Assembly: GCA_001898035.1 (NCBI GenBank)
Contig: MKRX01000005.1
Span: 40,962-84,822 of the forward strand
From: Armatimonadetes bacterium 55-13
GTDB taxonomy: Bacteria; Armatimonadota; Fimbriimonadia; Fimbriimonadales; Fimbriimonadaceae
Direction of reading: 5' to 3'
Length of the DNA: 43,861 bases
Part shown: in pieces, positions 42,791 to 43,861 of the stretch
Layout of the letters: every line of letters begins with the position of its first letter
Numbering within the stretch: the first letter of the stretch is position 1
Program-made: the position numbers and the translations under genes
Notes under the pieces: model-generated
The model's database searches: none
The model's input: only the letters and a program-made list of their open reading frames with translations
Told to the model about the DNA's origin: nothing

Positions 42791-42830
42791 GACCTAGGCT
42801 CTCGCGCTTGCGAGGGCCTAGGTCGTTTTT
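42791..42830 (+). terminator. Strong intrinsic terminator after ftsZ
   Basis: A 15-bp stem (42791-42805 with 42810-42824, one T·G) with a 4-base loop is followed by TTTTT (42826-42830). It marks the 3' end of the dcw cluster. Confidence 0.93.
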
Positions 42831-42873
42831 GGAGATGTGAAATTGCCGCCGCGATCCTTGGGGGCTATCCGTC

Positions 42874-42879
42874 TATTTA
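42874..42879 (+). promoter_or_regulatory. Candidate -10 (TATTTA) just before the start at 42887
   Basis: TATTTA ends 7 bp before the ATG, which would give a leaderless or nearly leaderless transcript. It sits within the 12-nt inverted repeat GTCTATTTAGAC (42871-42882), which might be an operator instead. Weak. Confidence 0.3.
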
Positions 42880-42886
42880 GACAATC

Positions 42887-43861
42887 ATGACCTTCCCAGC
42901 ACTTCTTGCGGCTCTAGTTGTCTCCCCAATTCAGGGATCTCAGGTTCCCTTTGGCGATCCACAGGGCGTCACCGAACCTTCTCGGCTGGCTCTGACTCCG
43001 GTGCTGGACGGAGAAATCAAGCGAGACGAATGGGACGGCTTCGCCAAGCTTGAGAGCGGTGAGGCCTACCTCCAATGGGAGCCGGGCATCCTTTACGTTG
43101 CGGGCAAGATCCCAGTGGACCAGGATTTGGTCGTAAGTATCGACGTAAAGCAGGATGGCTGGTTAGTCGGGAAGGATAACCTGCAATTCCGATTGCGACC
43201 GGTGGAAGGCAAGGTGGTCGTAACCGCGCGTCAGTTGGACGCAACGAATGTTGCCGGCCCCAAGTGGGTCGACCTTCCCGGCTTTGAAGGCTCGACCCTG
43301 ACGGCGATGAAGAGCGATGAGATGGGCGTATCCATCGAAGCCGCGATCACCGATCCCGGAATCGGCATGTTGCCCGTCAAAGAGGGCGACCGCTATAACG
43401 TTCGAATCGATTCCTTGGCTCAGACCTCGCAACAACTCGAGCCCTTCCTCCCCCGGGTGGCGAAGGAAGTGAAGATGGCGATGCAGCGAGCCAGCGCCAT
43501 GCCGATGGGCTTGAACTGGAAAGTCGAGGACAGTGGTCGTGTGGTGACTCCGGGTAAGACCACCAAGATTCGCTTTAGCTTCAATACGAAAGAAGAGATT
43601 CCGATCAAGAAAATCGATATCAAGCCTGAGGGCCCCCTTGCTGAGCAGACCACCAGCATGGGGATCCCTTTCCCCGAGTTCGATAAGAAGGGAAGAGCCT
43701 TCGTGGACTATGAAACCGGCACTTCAGATCAAGCGCCTACCGGCTATCATCTGCTGTCCGGAGTTCTGTCCACTGCCGACGGAGCGCCAGCGATCATCCA
43801 AGCCAGCTTCCGCATCGCGCCGCTGGTCGATATCGACGTGGTGGCCGGAAAGTTTGAGGAG
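42887..43861 (+). CDS. Secreted protein with CBM9/DOMON-like N-terminal domain, partial
   Basis: ATG at 42887 opens 325 codons with no stop to the right edge. Residues 1-20 (MTFPALLAALVVSPIQGSQ) are a likely signal peptide. Residues ~40-150 (TPVLDGEIKRDEWDGFAKLES, then AYLQWEPGILYVAGKIP and GKDNLQFRL) have the 'LDG-x-x-x-x-x-EW' start and sandwich-strand pattern of carbohydrate-binding module 9 / DOMON-like domains. The part after residue ~200 (VVTPGKTTKIRFSFNTKEEIPIKKI, seen as VVTPGKTTKIRFSF) looks like a beta-sandwich domain of the type used in secreted adhesive or enzyme proteins. No catalytic domain is in the visible part. It is separated from ftsZ by the terminator and has its own promoter region. 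Family call is tentative; the open frame is sure. Confidence 0.8.
   Translation, partial: MTFPALLAALVVSPIQGSQVPFGDPQGVTEPSRLALTPVLDGEIKRDEWDGFAKLESGEAYLQWEPGILYVAGKIPVDQDLVVSIDVKQDGWLVGKDNLQFRLRPVEGKVVVTARQLDATNVAGPKWVDLPGFEGSTLTAMKSDEMGVSIEAAITDPGIGMLPVKEGDRYNVRIDSLAQTSQQLEPFLPRVAKEVKMAMQRASAMPMGLNWKVEDSGRVVTPGKTTKIRFSFNTKEEIPIKKIDIKPEGPLAEQTTSMGIPFPEFDKKGRAFVDYETGTSDQAPTGYHLLSGVLSTADGAPAIIQASFRIAPLVDIDVVAGKFEE

Noticed and set aside
1-43861. CRISPR array, insertion sequence, prophage, tRNA or rRNA
   Set aside because: No regularly spaced repeats with spacers, no transposase or integrase motif, and no cloverleaf or rRNA-like segment was seen in any gap.

Overview
The window looks like a chromosomal segment of an Armatimonadota bacterium, probably class Fimbriimonadia. 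This is inferred from gene content and protein style, not from a database search. The clues are moderately GC-rich DNA with many CGA arginine codons, an Armatimonadota-type prepilin with a short secretion-style body, several lineage-type secreted proteins of unknown function, a division cluster that carries the Terrabacteria-type DUF881 and Sbp (DUF1290) genes between ftsQ and ftsA, and a fused murC-ddl. The MurE carries the DNPR motif typical of meso-diaminopimelate-adding enzymes, so the organism should make DAP-type peptidoglycan.

Layout. Positions 1-2142 (minus) hold the N-terminal 714 codons of a secreted protein with an STN-like domain that runs off the left edge. From 2296 to 9432 there are mixed housekeeping and accessory genes: an RluD-type pseudouridine synthase, a dienelactone hydrolase-family enzyme, a hypothetical protein, an MFS transporter, a secreted hypothetical protein, a GH172/DUF2961 enzyme on the minus strand and a flavin reductase-like protein. 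A full SMC protein follows (9501-13028). A minus-strand block (13018-15679) carries a secreted protein with a duplicated domain, an amidohydrolase and a prepilin-like protein. Next come an unrecognised 609-residue protein with possible winged-helix ends and rpsT with a very strong palindromic terminator. The minus-strand block 18056-22051 has two FKBP-type peptidyl-prolyl isomerases, a TTHB210-like secreted protein and a methionine synthase that stops after its folate domain. A TPP-riboswitch-like leader and a 44-codon membrane peptide lie between that gene and an ABC exporter.

From 24500 to 42830 lies a complete-looking, tightly packed division and cell wall (dcw) cluster: mraZ, rsmH, an ftsL-like gene, ftsI, murE, murF, mraY, murD, ftsW, murG, murC-ddl, ftsQ, a DUF881 gene, sbp, ftsA and ftsZ. 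It starts with an array of MraZ-type boxes and ends with a strong intrinsic terminator. Most junctions overlap (ATGA or TTGA), so translation is probably coupled along the operon. murB is not in the cluster. These genes make the cytoplasmic and lipid-linked peptidoglycan precursors (murE, murF, murD, murC-ddl, mraY, murG), polymerise and cross-link them at the septum (ftsW, ftsI) and build the divisome (ftsL, ftsQ, ftsA, ftsZ), with MraZ as the likely autoregulator.

The window ends inside a secreted protein with a CBM9/DOMON-like N-terminal domain. I found no insertion sequence, prophage, CRISPR array, tRNA or rRNA. The least explained items are RNA-level: a 93-nt nested hairpin element at 19998-20090 whose stems pair fully only as plus-strand RNA, the TPP-like leader at 22090-22188, a 15-bp perfect hairpin inside murG, and the MraZ box array with 11-bp period.
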